Source of the DNA: Bradyrhizobium barranii subsp. apii
Lineage (GTDB): Bacteria; Pseudomonadota; Alphaproteobacteria; Rhizobiales; Xanthobacteraceae
NCBI RefSeq assembly: GCF_011516635.5
Contig: NZ_CP096255.1
Span: forward strand, 2,354,501 to 2,418,500
DNA length: 64,000 nucleotides
Direction of reading: 5' to 3'
Part shown: positions 63,378 to 64,000 of the stretch, piece by piece
Numbering within the stretch: the first letter of the stretch is position 1
Layout of the letters: each line of letters opens with the position of its first letter
Position numbers and translations under genes: made by a program
The notes under the pieces: model-generated
The model's input: the letters and a program-made list of their open reading frames with translations, nothing else
Told to the model about the DNA's origin: nothing
Databases searched by the model: none

Positions 63378-64000
63378 ATGGCCCCAACGCAGGCAATGCG
63401 GGTGGCGGGCGATCGGCCACGCCGTCGCAAGCATGTCCCGGGACAATTGATCGTTCGGTTGAAGCCGGCCGCTGCCCGGCAGATCGCGGCAGCCTCGCTT
63501 CAGGCGACAACGTCACGCGCGCTGATGGCTGCAATGCCCGACGACGTCAGAGGTCCGATCGATTTCCTGCGCGACAATTTCGGGCTTCAGTCGATGAAGC
63601 CGCTGTTCGTGGTCGGCGACGATGAGGCACCCGCGCAGCCCCAGGCGATGGCTTTGGCCGCGGTTCACCGCTCGATAGCACGCTCCGCAACGGCGCCGCC
63701 GCGGGAGGCGCTGGCCGGATTTCAGATCGTGCAGTTGAAGGACGGGAAGGTCGATGCGGGCCTCCTGAAGCGCCTGCGTGCTTCCAGGGCGGTGGATCTG
63801 GTTGAGCCCGTTCCCAACCGGTGGCTCAGTGCCGCCGCCGATCCCATGAAGATCAGGCAGTGGGGGCTTCGCGCCATCAGATGGTTCGATCGACCGCGGC
63901 CAGGTGCGGGGCGGGTTCATGTCGCTGTGCTCGATAGCGGTGTCGACGCCGGACATCCCGATCTCGTGGACGCGATCGAGGAATATCGGCACGACGGCAA
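63378..64000 (+). CDS. Subtilisin-like (S8) serine protease, N-terminal part
   Basis: From ATG 63378 the frame is open to the window end, so only the first 207 codons are seen. There is no classical signal peptide; the N-terminus is basic (RVAGDRPRRRKHVPGQLIVR). Residues about 18-150 look like an I9-type propeptide (VPGQLIVRLKPAAARQIAAA and GFQIVQLKDGKVDAGLLKRL). The catalytic Asp is in VHVAVLDSGVDAGHPDLVDA. The His and Ser parts are beyond the edge. Family call is firm; location and target unknown. Confidence 0.88.
   Translation, partial: MAPTQAMRVAGDRPRRRKHVPGQLIVRLKPAAARQIAAASLQATTSRALMAAMPDDVRGPIDFLRDNFGLQSMKPLFVVGDDEAPAQPQAMALAAVHRSIARSATAPPREALAGFQIVQLKDGKVDAGLLKRLRASRAVDLVEPVPNRWLSAAADPMKIRQWGLRAIRWFDRPRPGAGRVHVAVLDSGVDAGHPDLVDAIEEYRHDG

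Overview
The window reads as chromosomal DNA of a Bradyrhizobium-type alphaproteobacterium. GC is high throughout. At least five kinds of extragenic palindrome typical of this group lie between genes. A perfect iron-control element of the Irr type sits in front of bacterioferritin, and an intracellular polyhydroxybutyrate depolymerase with a cysteine nucleophile is present. The genus assignment is an inference from these features and from protein resemblance; no database was searched. No rRNA, tRNA or CRISPR array was seen.

Layout. 1-10 kb: partial MmgE/PrpD protein, malonyl-CoA decarboxylase, a divergent AraC regulator/MFS exporter pair, a two-gene RND efflux operon, an orphan solute-binding protein and a GNAT gene broken by an in-frame amber codon. 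10-16 kb: a secreted-protein block (beta-propeller, phosphoesterase, di-haem peroxidase, exported protein of unknown role). 16-22 kb: flavin monooxygenase, cupin and AraC regulator, a hybrid histidine kinase and an XRE-cupin regulator. 22-30 kb: a tight six-gene operon for a peptide/opine-type ABC importer that also encodes an FAD-dependent amine oxidoreductase and a 2-hydroxyacid dehydrogenase. The XRE-cupin gene is divergent from it across an AT-rich region carrying inverted repeats.

30-36 kb: an AraC regulator, then a stretch of less typical composition with a possible gene remnant and a small membrane protein, then a large SAM-cyclase-ATPase signalling protein. 36-45 kb: phaZ, a glutathione transferase, small hypotheticals, an enolase-superfamily enzyme, a GyrI-like AraC regulator, an SMP-30 lactonase, a second GNAT and a GMC oxidoreductase. 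45-47 kb is a small scar region: a short ORF of unlike codon use, an NTF2-like exported protein, a frameshifted integrase remnant and a dispersed repeat. It ends at a 723-residue secreted protein with a single haem-binding motif.

49-53 kb: MoxR ATPase, GlsB-type membrane protein, CoxE-like VWA protein and two sulfurtransferases. 53-61 kb: envelope functions (anchored Pro/Ala-rich protein, L,D-transpeptidase, lytic transglycosylase, twin glycine-zipper proteins) plus EttA. 61-62.5 kb: the iron-storage pair bfd and bfr with Irr-type operators. The window closes with a PNPOx-like flavoprotein and the start of a subtilisin-like protease.

Most genes look like ordinary core or metabolic genes. The parts I consider least described are the secreted haem protein next to the integrase scar, the phosphoesterase/peroxidase/propeller block, the opine-like operon and the MoxR-VWA-rhodanese group.
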